NCBI RefSeq assembly: GCF_000744705.1
Contig: NZ_JQML01000001.1
Location: 1,364,001-1,428,000, forward strand
DNA: 64,000 nt
DNA from: Streptacidiphilus albus JL83
GTDB lineage: Bacteria > Actinomycetota > Actinomycetes > Streptomycetales > Streptomycetaceae
Direction: 5' to 3'
Part shown: positions 15,825 to 24,275 of the stretch, one piece after another
How the letters are laid out: each line of letters starts with the position of its first letter
How positions within the stretch are numbered: the stretch's first letter is position 1
Translations under genes and position numbers: made by a program
Notes under the pieces: generated by a model
What the model saw: the letters and a program-made list of their open reading frames with translations, nothing else
What the model was told of the DNA's origin: nothing
Databases searched by the model: none

Positions 15825-15889
15825 CGGCCGTGCATCCCCCTCGGAGAGGAGGTCGGCCGTGGGACACCTGCTTCAACGGAAGGAGCAGC

Positions 15890-16117
15890 ATGGCTACGGA
15901 TGACACCCGCTTAGCGCTGGGAACGCTCGTGCGGGACACCCGACATGGTCGGGTGGGTGAAGTGGTGGACTTCCTTGGCGACCTTGTCCAGGTACGCCCC
16001 CAGGGTGGCGGCTGCGAGTGGGACGCCATGCCCGAGAACTTGGAGGCGGTTGATCGGGCAGTCGAGTTGAGTGCTCGCGTGGCCGAGGTCAACAGGCGTT
16101 CGCGGACTGGGCTGTGA
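15890..16117 (+). CDS. Small conserved protein, 75 aa, SH3-like candidate
   Basis: Starts at ATG 15890 behind GGAAGGAG. The sequence LALGTLVRDTRHGRVGEVVD then LVQVRPQGGGCEWDAMPENL has the alternating pattern of a small beta-barrel. Similar short proteins occur near regulators of actinomycete integrative elements. Its stop overlaps the GTG of the next gene by four bases, so the two are translationally coupled and under the palindrome cluster. No function can be assigned. Confidence 0.7.
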   Translation: MATDDTRLALGTLVRDTRHGRVGEVVDFLGDLVQVRPQGGGCEWDAMPENLEAVDRAVELSARVAEVNRRSRTGL

Positions 16118-16335
16118 GTGAGGCGCGGGTGCCGACCCGCAGCAACTTGCATCAGCCGCCGTGGTTCTCGGACTCGTTTGACTACGGGTTCCCGCCGCCG
16201 GCTCCGGTGGCGGTGCCCGGGTGTGGGGTGTGCGCCGGCATGGCGGCGACCTTGGCGGCGATCACCGGAAATGCGTCAAGGGCTGCCGATGTACGGGTAC
16301 TCATGCGGCGTCACCTGCGCGCCGCACACAAGTAG
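16114..16335 (+). CDS. Small protein with CxxC and HxxxxH, possible zinc-binding
   Basis: 73 residues from a GTG overlapping the previous stop (GTGA). It contains Cys37-x2-Cys40 in PGCGVCAGM and His67-x4-His72 in [10 protein letters not shown], a spacing reminiscent of a C2H2 zinc finger, with a helix-prone segment between. The first 35 residues are proline- and aromatic-rich. Zinc binding is inferred from spacing only. Confidence 0.65.
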   Translation: MSEARVPTRSNLHQPPWFSDSFDYGFPPPAPVAVPGCGVCAGMAATLAAITGNASRAADVRVLMRRHLRAAHK

Positions 16336-17495
16336 GCAGCCACTCGCCCTTGTGGGCTCCGAGTAGCGAGAGGGCTTGGATCTTGAGCTGGTTAGGGCGT
16401 GTATCGAAAGTGCCTGGTGAGGATGACCAAGAGCCCCCTTCTGAGACTCAAGCCATTCCTTGATGTTCTCCTCACGGGACTTGCTGTGGTCCACCTTGAT
16501 AGCCCCGGTCTCCACAGCCTCGTCATAGGCGCTCTTGCCCGTGGCGCCGGCGGGGCCCTTGGGTCCGGCCGGTCCGGTTTCGCCCTTGGACCTGTGGCTC
16601 CGCTCTCCCCCTTGGGTCCGGCAGTGCCCCGCGCACCCTCAGCGCCAGGCTCACCCTTGGCGCCGGCGGGGCCCTTCGGGCCTTCGGCCCCGGTTTCGCC
16701 CTTCGGCCCCACAGATCCTTCCGGTCCGGCGGGACCCTTCGGACCCTCAGCTCCCGTGTCTCCCCTCGCACCCTTCGGGCCAGCAGGTCCTTCAGCTCCC
16801 GTCTCGCCCTTGGGCCCGGCGATGCCCTTCGGGCCTTCAGCTCCGGGGTCACCCTTCGCACCGGCCGAGCCAGTCGCGCCCTTCGGGCCTTCGGCTCCGG
16901 GTTCGCCCTTCGCTCCGGCTGGGCCCTTCGGGCCCTCAGCACCGGTAGCCCCGGTTTCGCCCTTGGCTCCGGCCGGACCACGGGCTCCGGTGTCGCCCTT
17001 CGGGCCGGTCACTGGGGTGGCCACGGCGAAGTATGCGGGGGAGTTCGTGTAGCCGCTGGTGATCGCCCATTGGCCACCGTCGAGGGTCGTGCCCTGGGGG
17101 GCGTCGCTGTCTACCTTGACGTTGATGCTGACGCGTGACCGGGTGTTGGCCGAGTAACCGGTGCTGCCGCTGCCGGTGCAGTTGAGCGTCTTCTTGTCGC
17201 TGGACAGCGTGCAGGGAAAGGCCCCCGGGCTGCCGTTGGAGTAGTAGCGGGCCTCGGTGAAAGTGGTCTGCTCGGGCGCCGTGAACTGGTACGAGGAAAC
17301 GGCCGCGAAGCCGCTGCCATTGGTGAGCACGATGGTGACCTGTCCGATCTCCCCAGGGGTGATGACCGGCACATAGGGCTGAGAGAAGGTCATGTTGCTG
17401 GGATCAGCGTGGGCGGGCACCAGTGGCAGCAGTAGCGAACCGGTGACGAGAGCCGCCGTCAGGACAGCCTGACTGCGCAGAACGATGGGCGACAC
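16276..17495 (-). CDS. Secreted collagen-like (Gly-X-Y) protein, frameshifted near the C-terminus
   Basis: GTG start at 17495. Residues 1-31 are a signal peptide ([17 protein letters not shown]). Residues ~32-165 form a secreted beta-rich domain with two cysteines ([18 protein letters not shown]). Then about 50 uninterrupted Gly-X-Y triplets of [19 protein letters not shown] type follow. Near 16583-16590 one base is missing: the frame leaves the collagen pattern, while the neighbouring frame continues [24 protein letters not shown] and ends KEWLESQKG before an unrelated tail to 16276. The natural product was probably about 345 residues. Bacterial collagen-like proteins form triple helices on the cell surface; the partner is unknown. 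Confidence 0.72.
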
Positions 17496-18093
17496 GTTCA
17501 GGGGCTCCCGTCATGGCGGTGGACAGGCACGCCCTGCTGGGTGTTGTCGCGTCCCGGATTCAGAGCTCCGCACCATTGAGCCAGCCAGGCAGGCAGTGAC
17601 CAACCAGACCCACCCAGATTTACTGAAGCGCACCTAATCGGATCAACGGCCTGACTGACCTGGCGGACGCATGCACACGGACGGGCATTGACGATGTGCC
17701 GAGCTCTGGCCGGCGATCATGTCGAGACCCATACGGCCGGGCCCTGCCGCTCCCAACTGCCGCTGGCATGGGGCTCGGTGGGCGTGGTCGTGCCCTGGTG
17801 GGCTGATGTGCGCAGCGGGGCCGCCCCCACGGCGCTGGTGGATGAGCAGTTGCTCGACCAGCAATGCGGCTTCGCCGGCGGGGAGGTCCAGGAGTACGTC
17901 GGCCGGAACCCGTCCGGGCGATCCAGGCAGCGACCCGTGAGACAGCGCTCGATCAGCCCCCACTTGCCGCACGGCTCACCGCGCTGCGGGGCGCGGCAAC
18001 CCGGTGATCCCATCGGTCGGGCCGCGCCCGGGCCGACCCGGATGTTCGTACACATTTGCGTTTCGGGGACGGCAGTTGGCCTACGCTGCCCCC
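17496..18093. other. 598-base region with no supported gene
   Basis: Several overlapping frames exist on both strands, none with convincing start, codon bias and protein-like sequence together. A minus-strand stretch near 17800-17920 reads RVPADVLLDLPAGEAALLVE and could be a gene fragment, but I do not recognise it. The final bases carry the promoter of the methyltransferase. Confidence 0.4.
18082..18087 (+). promoter_or_regulatory. -10 element TACGCT for leaderless methyltransferase transcript
   Basis: TACGCT ends six bases before ATG 18094 and there is no ribosome site in the CCCCC stretch between them. Confidence 0.45.
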
Positions 18094-18915
18094 ATGACAC
18101 TGGACAACAGGTGGGCGGGGGGACCGGACGGCAGCGGTCCGGAGCCGACTGACCTGCGGATCGACATCCCGCACCCGGCGCGGATCTACGACTACTGGCT
18201 CGGGGGCAAGGACAACTATCCGGCGGACCGGGCCGCGGCTGAGAGCGCCATCGCCGCAGCCGCAGACATTCCGCAGGCCGCCCGGGAGAACCGGGCCTTC
18301 CTGCGCCGGGCCGTCCGGCTGTGCTCCGAGGCCGGGATCCGCCAGTTCATCGACATCGGCTCGGGGCTGCCGACCCGGGGGAACGTCCACGAGATCGCCC
18401 AGGCGACCGATCCCGGGGCCCGGGTCGTCTACATCGACAACGATCCGATCGTGCTGGCCCACGGTCGGGCGCTGTTGGCCGACAACCGGAGCACCACCGT
18501 CCTCACCGGCGACCTGCGCGACATCGAGGGCATCCTGGCCGGGGAGGCGCTGCGCGGGCTCATCGATCCGTCGGAGCCGGTCGCGGTGCTGATGCTCGCG
18601 GTGCTGCACTTCGTGAGCGACGAAGCCGCCCGCAGCGCGGTGGAGCGGGTCACCGAGTGGGCGGCTCCGGGGAGCCACCTGCTGCTGTCGCACAGCACGG
18701 CGGAGGGCAATCCGAAGCGCGCCGCCGAGGTGGTCCGCACCTGGGACAACACCGATTCCGGCATCCGCATCCGGGGCCGGGCCGAGGTCGAGTCCTTCTT
18801 CACCGGCTGGGACCTGCTGGAGCCCGGGGTCACCTTCGTCCCGCTGTGGCGGCCGGAGCGGCCCGACCAGGGCTCGACCCGCTGGATGTACGCGGGCGTC
18901 GGCCGGAAGCCGTGA
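18094..18915 (+). CDS. DUF574-type SAM-dependent methyltransferase
   Basis: 273 residues. The start LRIDIPHPARIYDYWLGGKD is the signature of this large actinomycete family (DUF574). A SAM-binding motif follows (FIDIGSGLPTRGNVHEIAQ, ARVVYIDNDPIV) and the later motif VLMLAVLHFVSDE. Genomes of Streptomyces carry many paralogues with unknown substrates. The upstream sequence suggests a leaderless mRNA. It has no obvious partner gene. Confidence 0.92.
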   Translation: MTLDNRWAGGPDGSGPEPTDLRIDIPHPARIYDYWLGGKDNYPADRAAAESAIAAAADIPQAARENRAFLRRAVRLCSEAGIRQFIDIGSGLPTRGNVHEIAQATDPGARVVYIDNDPIVLAHGRALLADNRSTTVLTGDLRDIEGILAGEALRGLIDPSEPVAVLMLAVLHFVSDEAARSAVERVTEWAAPGSHLLLSHSTAEGNPKRAAEVVRTWDNTDSGIRIRGRAEVESFFTGWDLLEPGVTFVPLWRPERPDQGSTRWMYAGVGRKP

Positions 18916-19004
18916 GCCCGCGGCCGTGAGCCCGCTCCCGGGGGCAGCACGACCGTACTCCGGAGCAACCGGGACCCGGTCGTGGGCATCCGGAACGGGC
19001 TGCC

Positions 19005-19010
19005 TAGACT
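19005..19010 (+). promoter_or_regulatory. -10 element TAGACT for leaderless membrane-protein transcript
   Basis: TAGACT ends seven bases before the GTG at 19018, with no ribosome site in between. Confidence 0.5.
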
Positions 19011-19017
19011 CGGCCGC

Positions 19018-19476
19018 GTGACGAAGCTCTTCTTGGCCCTGCACATCATCGCGGCGATCATCGCCATCGGCCCGGTGGCCGTGGCGGCGAGCATGTTCCC
19101 CCCGGTCGCGCGGCGCGCGCTGGCCGCGCCCGGCGAGGGGGACTCGGTGGCGACGCTCGGGGTACTCAACCGAATCTGCAAGATCTACGCGCTGGTGGCC
19201 GTGGCGGTGCCGATGTTCGGCTTCGCGGCGGCCGGGGTGATGAAGGTGACCGGCCAGACCTGGGTGATCGTCTCGATCGTGCTGACGATGATCGCGGCAG
19301 GTGTCCTCGGCGCGCTGGTGCTGCCCCGTCAGACCGCGCTGATGAGCGGGGACGGGGGCGAGGCGACGGTCAAGGCCAGCAAGCAGCTGGCGATGTTCAC
19401 CGGCATCTTCAACCTGCTCTGGGTCGCCGTGACGATCATCATGATCGTGCGCCCGGGGTCGACGCTCGGCCACTGA
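19018..19476 (+). CDS. Small integral membrane protein (DUF2269-like)
   Basis: 152 residues from GTG 19018. Four hydrophobic segments are visible (LFLALHIIAAIIAIGPVAVA; IYALVAVAVPMFGFAAAGVM; VIVSIVLTMIAAGVLGALVL; MFTGIFNLLWVAVTIIMIV). The N-terminal LHIIAAIIAIGP pattern and length resemble DUF2269-type proteins, which have no known function. The neighbouring genes give no clue. Confidence 0.72.
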   Translation: MTKLFLALHIIAAIIAIGPVAVAASMFPPVARRALAAPGEGDSVATLGVLNRICKIYALVAVAVPMFGFAAAGVMKVTGQTWVIVSIVLTMIAAGVLGALVLPRQTALMSGDGGEATVKASKQLAMFTGIFNLLWVAVTIIMIVRPGSTLGH

Positions 19477-19518
19477 GCCGATCAGGCGCTGAACCGCTGA
19501 CGCGGCCGTCGCCGGTGG

Positions 19519-19524
19519 CAGGAT
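19519..19524 (+). promoter_or_regulatory. -10 element CAGGAT for leaderless LLM transcript
   Basis: CAGGAT ends seven bases before ATG 19532, the same spacing as at the other leaderless starts of this window. It argues for the internal ATG rather than the ATG at 19523, which overlaps the element. Confidence 0.45.
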
Positions 19525-19531
19525 GGCGGGT

Positions 19532-20455
19532 ATGGATCTCCGCATCTTCACCGAGCCCCAGCAAGGGGCCAGCTACGACACGCTGCTGCGAGTGGCCAAG
19601 GCCGCCGAAGACCTGGAGTACAGCGCGTTCTTCCGGTCCGACCACTACCTGAAGATGGGCGACGCGGACGGGCTGCCCGGCCCGACCGACGCCTGGATCA
19701 CCCTGGCCGGGATCGCCCGGGAGACCTCCCGGATCCGGCTCGGCACGCTGATGACCGCGGCCACCTTCCGGCTGCCCGGTGTGCTGGCGCTGCAGGTCGC
19801 ACAGGTCGACCAGATGTCCGGCGGCCGGGTCGAGCTGGGGATCGGCGCGGGCTGGTACGAGGCGGAGCACCGGGCCTTCGGCATCCCCTTCCCGCAGGCG
19901 AAGTTCGGCCGGCTGGAGGAGCAGCTCGCGATCGTCACCGGACTGTGGGCCACGCCGCCCGGTGGGACCTTCGACTTCGAGGGCAGCTACTACACCCTGA
20001 AGGACACCCCCGCGCTGCCGGCCTCGCCGCAGGGGCACATCCCGGTGCTGGTCGGCGGCAGCGGCCCGAGCCGCACGCCGGCCCTGGCGGCGCGTTTCGC
20101 GAACGAGTTCAACGTGCCCTTCCAGTCGCCCGAGGACACCCGGACCCACATCGAGCGGGTGCGGGCGGCGGTCGCGGCGGCCGGGCGCAAGCCCGAGGAG
20201 CTGGTCTACTCGAACGCCCTGGTGGTCTGCGTCGGCAAGGACGACGCCGAGGTGGCGCGCCGGGCGGCGGCGATCGGCCGGGAGGTCGAGGAGCTGAAGC
20301 AGAACGGGATCGCCGGGACGCCGGACGAGGCCGCCGAGAAGATCGCCGCCTATGCGGCGGCCGGCTCGGAGCGGATCTACCTCCAGCTGCTGGACCTGGC
20401 CGACCTGGACCACCTGGAGCTGATCGCCGAGCGCGTCCGCCCGCAGCTGGGCTGA
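19532..20455 (+). CDS. LLM-class F420-dependent oxidoreductase
   Basis: 307 residues from ATG 19532. The luciferase-like fold is clear: FRSDHYLKMGDADGLPGPTDAWITLAG, then GRVELGIGAGWYEAEHRAFGIPFP and PVLVGGSGPSRTPALAARFANEFN. The GxGAGWYexEHxAfGipfP block marks the F420-dependent subgroup, so cofactor F420 rather than FMN is likely. The substrate is unknown. A hairpin terminator follows. Confidence 0.9.
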   Translation: MDLRIFTEPQQGASYDTLLRVAKAAEDLEYSAFFRSDHYLKMGDADGLPGPTDAWITLAGIARETSRIRLGTLMTAATFRLPGVLALQVAQVDQMSGGRVELGIGAGWYEAEHRAFGIPFPQAKFGRLEEQLAIVTGLWATPPGGTFDFEGSYYTLKDTPALPASPQGHIPVLVGGSGPSRTPALAARFANEFNVPFQSPEDTRTHIERVRAAVAAAGRKPEELVYSNALVVCVGKDDAEVARRAAAIGREVEELKQNGIAGTPDEAAEKIAAYAAAGSERIYLQLLDLADLDHLELIAERVRPQLG

Positions 20456-20468
20456 GCCCGGACCCTCT

Positions 20469-20502
20469 CTCCGGCCTCCGGCGTTCCCGTCGGCGGCCGG
20501 AG
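20469..20502 (+). terminator. Hairpin terminator after the LLM oxidoreductase
   Basis: CTCCGGCC pairs with GGCCGGAG and the stem continues inward with CCG/CGG and CG/CG interrupted by one mismatch and one wobble, 13 bases after the stop codon. Confidence 0.65.
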
Positions 20503-20570
20503 CGAAGGCCTCCGCCGGGCGCGGGCGTGGAATCAGCGGAAACCGATGTCCGATATGTCACTGTTAGCGC

Positions 20571-21698
20571 ATGTCCGACACCCTCCGCTCCCGGCTGCTG
20601 TCATGGACGCTGCTCACACCGCTGGTCGCGCTGGTGGTCCTGCTGCTGAGCTGGGGTCACCACATCGGCACGGCCGTGGCGGTGGTGCTGGCCGTGGTCC
20701 TGGCCGGGGCGACCCTGGCCGCCGTGCACCATGCGGAGGTGGTCGCCCACCGGGTGGGCGAGCCGTTCGGATCGCTGGTGCTGGCGATCGCGGTCACCGT
20801 GATCGAGGTGGCGCTGATCGTCACGCTGATGATCAGTGGCGCCTCCGACACCTCCACGCTCGCCCGGGACACGGTCTTCGCCGCGGTGATGATCACCACC
20901 AATGGGATCGTCGGAATCTCCCTGCTGGTCGGCGCACTGCGCTTCGGCGTCACCCTGTTCAACCCCGAGGGCACCGGCGCGGCCCTGGCCACCGTGGCCA
21001 CCCTGAGCGCGCTCAGCCTGGTACTGCCCACCTTCACCACCGGCGCCCCGGGGCCCGAGTTCTCCCCCACCCAGCTGACCTTCGCCGCGATCGCCTCGAT
21101 CGCCCTCTACCTGCTGTTCGTACTGACCCAGACCGGACGCCACCGCGACTTCTTCCTCCCGGTCGTCCCGCCGAGCGCGCCCACCACCGAGGACGTCGGG
21201 AGCCGGGCCGCCGACGCCGGCGACCACTCCCTGCCGCCGACGGCCAAGGCGGCGCTGCTCAGTCTGGGTCTGCTGCTGGTCGCCCTGGTGGACGTGGTCG
21301 GGCTGGCCAAGGTCGAATCCCACTCCATCGAGTCCGCGGTGCACGCCGTCGGCTTCCCGCCCTCCTTCGTCGGCGTGGTGATCGCGCTGCTGGTGCTCGC
21401 GCCGGAGACACTGGCCGCCGTCCGGGCCGCCCAGCGGCAGCGGGTCCAGATCAGCCTCAACCTCGGCTACGGCTCGGCGATGGCCAGCATCGGACTGACC
21501 ATCCCCGCCATCGCGGTCGCCTCGATCTGGCTGAAGGGGCGGTTGGTGCTCGGCCTCGGCCCGACCCAGCTGGTCCTGCTCACACTGACCGTGCTGGTCA
21601 GCACGCTGACGGTGGTGCCGGGCCGGGCGACCCGGCTGCAGGGCGGCATCCACATCGTGCTGCTCGCCGCCTTCCTCTTCCTCGCCATCAAGCCCTGA
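20571..21698 (+). CDS. chaA: Ca2+(Na+)/H+ antiporter, ChaA family
   Basis: 375 residues, almost entirely membrane-spanning (about 11 helices). The two CaCA alpha-repeats are visible: GEPFGSLVLAIAVTVIEVAL in the first half, and LVLAPETLAAVRAAQRQRVQ with LNLGYGSAMASIGLTIPA in the second, with the acidic residues needed for cation exchange. It would extrude calcium or sodium in exchange for protons. The last codons and the stop lie inside the first unit of an 8-bp tandem array. The AspT-type transporter follows in the same direction. Confidence 0.9.
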   Translation: MSDTLRSRLLSWTLLTPLVALVVLLLSWGHHIGTAVAVVLAVVLAGATLAAVHHAEVVAHRVGEPFGSLVLAIAVTVIEVALIVTLMISGASDTSTLARDTVFAAVMITTNGIVGISLLVGALRFGVTLFNPEGTGAALATVATLSALSLVLPTFTTGAPGPEFSPTQLTFAAIASIALYLLFVLTQTGRHRDFFLPVVPPSAPTTEDVGSRAADAGDHSLPPTAKAALLSLGLLLVALVDVVGLAKVESHSIESAVHAVGFPPSFVGVVIALLVLAPETLAAVRAAQRQRVQISLNLGYGSAMASIGLTIPAIAVASIWLKGRLVLGLGPTQLVLLTLTVLVSTLTVVPGRATRLQGGIHIVLLAAFLFLAIKP

Positions 21699-21802
21699 GG
21701 CCCTGAAGCCCTGAAGCCCTGAAGCACCAAGTCTTTGAAGCACCGAAGCCTTGAAGCACCGAAGCCCTGAAGCTCCGAGGCTCTGAAGCACCGAGGCCCT
21801 GA
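21691..21802 (+). repeat. 8-bp degenerate tandem array, 14 copies
   Basis: Units of the type AGCCCTGA alternate with AGCACCGA at exact 8-base steps from 21691 to 21802. The array begins in the last codons of the antiporter gene and fills most of the gap before the next transporter. Confidence 0.85.
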
Positions 21803-21842
21803 ACCACCTCCGAACAGATCCGCCGTCAGAAAGAGTGAGGCC

Positions 21843-23423
21843 GTGCGGCAGTTCCTCGCCGACTATCCCTATGTCACGCTCTTCGCCGTGATCGCGCTGG
21901 GCTCGCTGCTGGGCATGGTGCGATTCGGACCGGTCCGACTGGGACCGGCCGGAGTGCTGTTCGCCGGACTGGCGGTCGGGGCCGTCGACGCCAGGATCGG
22001 GCCGGCCGAGCCGGCCGCGCTGTCCGTGGTCGGCCTCGCCTTCTACGTCTACACGGTCGGCCTGGAGTCCGGCCCCGCCTTCTTCCGTGAGATCCGCACC
22101 CAGCTGCCGGTGATGCTCGGCTCGATCGTCGCACTGGCGGTCACCGCCCTCGCCGTCGGCTGGGGCGGCCACGCCCTGTTCCACATCGGCGGCCCCTACC
22201 TGGCCGGCGGCTACGCCGGGATCGGCACCACCACGCCGGGCCTGGCGGCAGCCCAGGCGTCCTCGAAGGACCCGACCCAGCCCGCGGTCGGCTACGCCAT
22301 CGGCTACCCGCTCGCCATCATCGTCACCATCCTCTTCCTGGCAGCCCTCGCCAGGCGCGGGCCATGGCCCGGCCGCAGGGACCTCGGCGACGGCCTGCCC
22401 AGCCGGCTCACCACCAGCACCGTCGTCGTCCGGCACGACGCCGACGCGGCCACCGTCCCCGGCGTCGCCGAGGGACGGCTGCTGCTGAGCGAGTACCGGC
22501 CGGTCGGCGGCCCGCCCCGGGTGGCGCTGGGCCTCCGGCAGTTGGCCCCGGGGGACGAGGTGGTGCTGGTCGGCGGCGCGGAAGCGGTCCGGGCGGGGGT
22601 CGGAGCGCTGGGCGAACCGGCTGCGGAGAACCTGCTCAACGACCGCAACCACGTGGACTACCGGCGGGTCCTGGTCACCAACCCCGCCCTGGCCGGGCGG
22701 ACCGTCGCCGCCCTGAACCTCGGCGGTCGCTTCGGAGCGCTGGCCTCCCGGCTGCGGCGCGGGGACGACGACCTGTTGGCGCACGACGACCTGGTGGTGC
22801 AGTTGGACGACCGGATCCGGGTGGTCGCCCCGCCCGACCGGGCCGAGGAGGTGGCCCGCTACCTGGGCGACACCGAGGCCAAGGTCAGCGAGGTGAGCGC
22901 GGTCAGCCTCGGTCTCGGGCTCTGCCTCGGCTTCCTGCTGGGCATCCCCTCGGTGACCATCGGGTCGACCAAGCTGGCCCTGGGCACGGCGGCCGGTCCG
23001 CTGCTGATGGGCATGGTCCTCGGCCGGCTGCAGCGCACCGGGCCGCTGGTCTGGACGCTGCCGACCCGGGCAAACCTGACCCTCCGTCAGATCGGCCTGC
23101 TGCTCTTCCTCGCCATCGTCGGACTGACCTCCGGCTACGCGTTCCGGGTCAACGCCTTCTCCCTCTTCGGGCTGAAGCTGCTACTGGTCCTGCTGGTCGG
23201 CGCGCTGCTCAGCTACAGCCTGCTGCTACTGGCCGCCCGGCTGCTGGGACAGAGCCGGGAGCGCGGCATGGGCCTGCTGGCCGGCTACGTCGGCAACCCG
23301 GCGCTCACCTCCTACGCCAACGCCCAGGTGCGGGACAGCCGGATCAACACCGGCTACTCGACCCTCTTCGCACTGGCCATCATCGTCAAGATCGTCTGTA
23401 TCCAACTCGTCGTCGGACTCTGA
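21843..23423 (+). CDS. AspT/YidE-type putative transporter with TrkA-C domains
   Basis: 526 residues from GTG 21843. Two membrane halves (residues ~8-170 and ~355-526) flank a soluble centre of ~185 residues (LTTSTVVVRHDAD, LRQLAPGDEVVLVGGAEAV, YRRVLVTNPALAGRTVAALN) that matches two RCK/TrkA-C domains. GYAGIGTTTPGLAAAQ and GYVGNPALTSYANAQ are the conserved re-entrant motifs of the aspartate:alanine exchanger family. The substrate is unknown. It may be co-transcribed with the antiporter. Confidence 0.87.
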   Translation: MRQFLADYPYVTLFAVIALGSLLGMVRFGPVRLGPAGVLFAGLAVGAVDARIGPAEPAALSVVGLAFYVYTVGLESGPAFFREIRTQLPVMLGSIVALAVTALAVGWGGHALFHIGGPYLAGGYAGIGTTTPGLAAAQASSKDPTQPAVGYAIGYPLAIIVTILFLAALARRGPWPGRRDLGDGLPSRLTTSTVVVRHDADAATVPGVAEGRLLLSEYRPVGGPPRVALGLRQLAPGDEVVLVGGAEAVRAGVGALGEPAAENLLNDRNHVDYRRVLVTNPALAGRTVAALNLGGRFGALASRLRRGDDDLLAHDDLVVQLDDRIRVVAPPDRAEEVARYLGDTEAKVSEVSAVSLGLGLCLGFLLGIPSVTIGSTKLALGTAAGPLLMGMVLGRLQRTGPLVWTLPTRANLTLRQIGLLLFLAIVGLTSGYAFRVNAFSLFGLKLLLVLLVGALLSYSLLLLAARLLGQSRERGMGLLAGYVGNPALTSYANAQVRDSRINTGYSTLFALAIIVKIVCIQLVVGL

Positions 23424-23436
23424 GCCGACCCGCCAC

Positions 23437-23457
23437 GGCGCCGCTCCGCGCGGCGCC
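23437..23457. terminator. Hairpin between convergent genes
   Basis: GGCGCCGC and GCGGCGCC pair over 8 bp with a 5-base loop. It lies between the transporter stop and the end of the leftward Cache gene and could serve both. Confidence 0.5.
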
Positions 23458-23501
23458 GACCCGCCACGGCGCCGGCTGCCGCAGTGAGGGGCGACCGTCC
23501 G

Positions 23502-24275
23502 TCAGGAGCGGTGCGTCACCAGCGTCAGCGGGATCTCCCCGCAGGGGTGCAGCAGCAGTTCGCCGCGCGCCGCGGCCGCGTCGAGGTCGCGGGCCAGTGA
23601 ACCGGCCAACCGCAGCGCGCTGTTGGAGGCGGCGACCCGGCCACGCGGGTTCACCAGGTAGGCCGGGGCCGGGATCCGGCGCAGCGCGGGACCGACCGCG
23701 TCCTCGAAGTGGCGGAGGTAGACGTCGGCGGCGGCCACCCCGGCGAACGCGCCGGCCACCAGGACCGGCGCGGCCAGCGTGAGGGTGTACTCGTCGGTGC
23801 ATAGGTAGTCGACGTACGGGCCGGACACCGCCCGACGGCCGGTGCCGCGCGGCAGGGTGTACCAGTCCCAGTGGGTGTAGTCGGAGTAGGCCGAGGTCGT
23901 CGGGTCCAGGTCGAGCAGCATCGGCACGGCCCGGCCGTCCGGTCCTGGCTGCCACCACTCCAGCCAGGCCGGGACGTCGGCGAGCAGTCCGGGCGCGGCG
24001 ACGAAGCCGCTGCCGGAGACCAGGCCGGTGTGGCGGGCGAGTTGGCCGCGCAGCAGCGGCTGGAGCCGGGCCAGGTCCGTCCGGCTCGGCCGACGGCCGG
24101 CGGCGGCCACGGCATCGAGCAGCGCGCCGGTATAGCCGACGGTCTCCCGGACGGTGGCGAAGATGCCCTCCAGCATCCCGCCGACCCGGTCCACGGCCTC
24201 GGCGACGGCGTCGCCGGTGGTTGTGTCCTCGCCTGGGGCGACCCGGTCGTCGGCGGTCACCGCGCTGCCTGCCAT
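23502..24275 (-). CDS. Cache-domain sensor-like protein
   Basis: 257 residues from ATG 24275, overlapping the end of the upstream GntR gene by 19 bases. It resembles soluble single Cache (PDC) proteins: GFVAAPGLLADVPAWLEWWQ, LDPTTSAYSDYTHWDWYTLPRG, GPYVDYLCTDEYTLTLAAPV, then VAGAFAGVAAADVYLRHFED. There is no signal peptide or membrane anchor, so it is probably a cytoplasmic small-molecule binder. The overlap with a FadR-type regulator and the divergent amino-acid permease suggest it binds the transported ligand. Confidence 0.78.
   Translation of the reverse strand: MAGSAVTADDRVAPGEDTTTGDAVAEAVDRVGGMLEGIFATVRETVGYTGALLDAVAAAGRRPSRTDLARLQPLLRGQLARHTGLVSGSGFVAAPGLLADVPAWLEWWQPGPDGRAVPMLLDLDPTTSAYSDYTHWDWYTLPRGTGRRAVSGPYVDYLCTDEYTLTLAAPVLVAGAFAGVAAADVYLRHFEDAVGPALRRIPAPAYLVNPRGRVAASNSALRLAGSLARDLDAAAARGELLLHPCGEIPLTLVTHRS

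Noticed and set aside
17643..17972. A 109-codon minus-strand frame upstream of the methyltransferase
   Set aside because: Part of it looks protein-like, but there is no start signal or recognised family and the rest is low quality.
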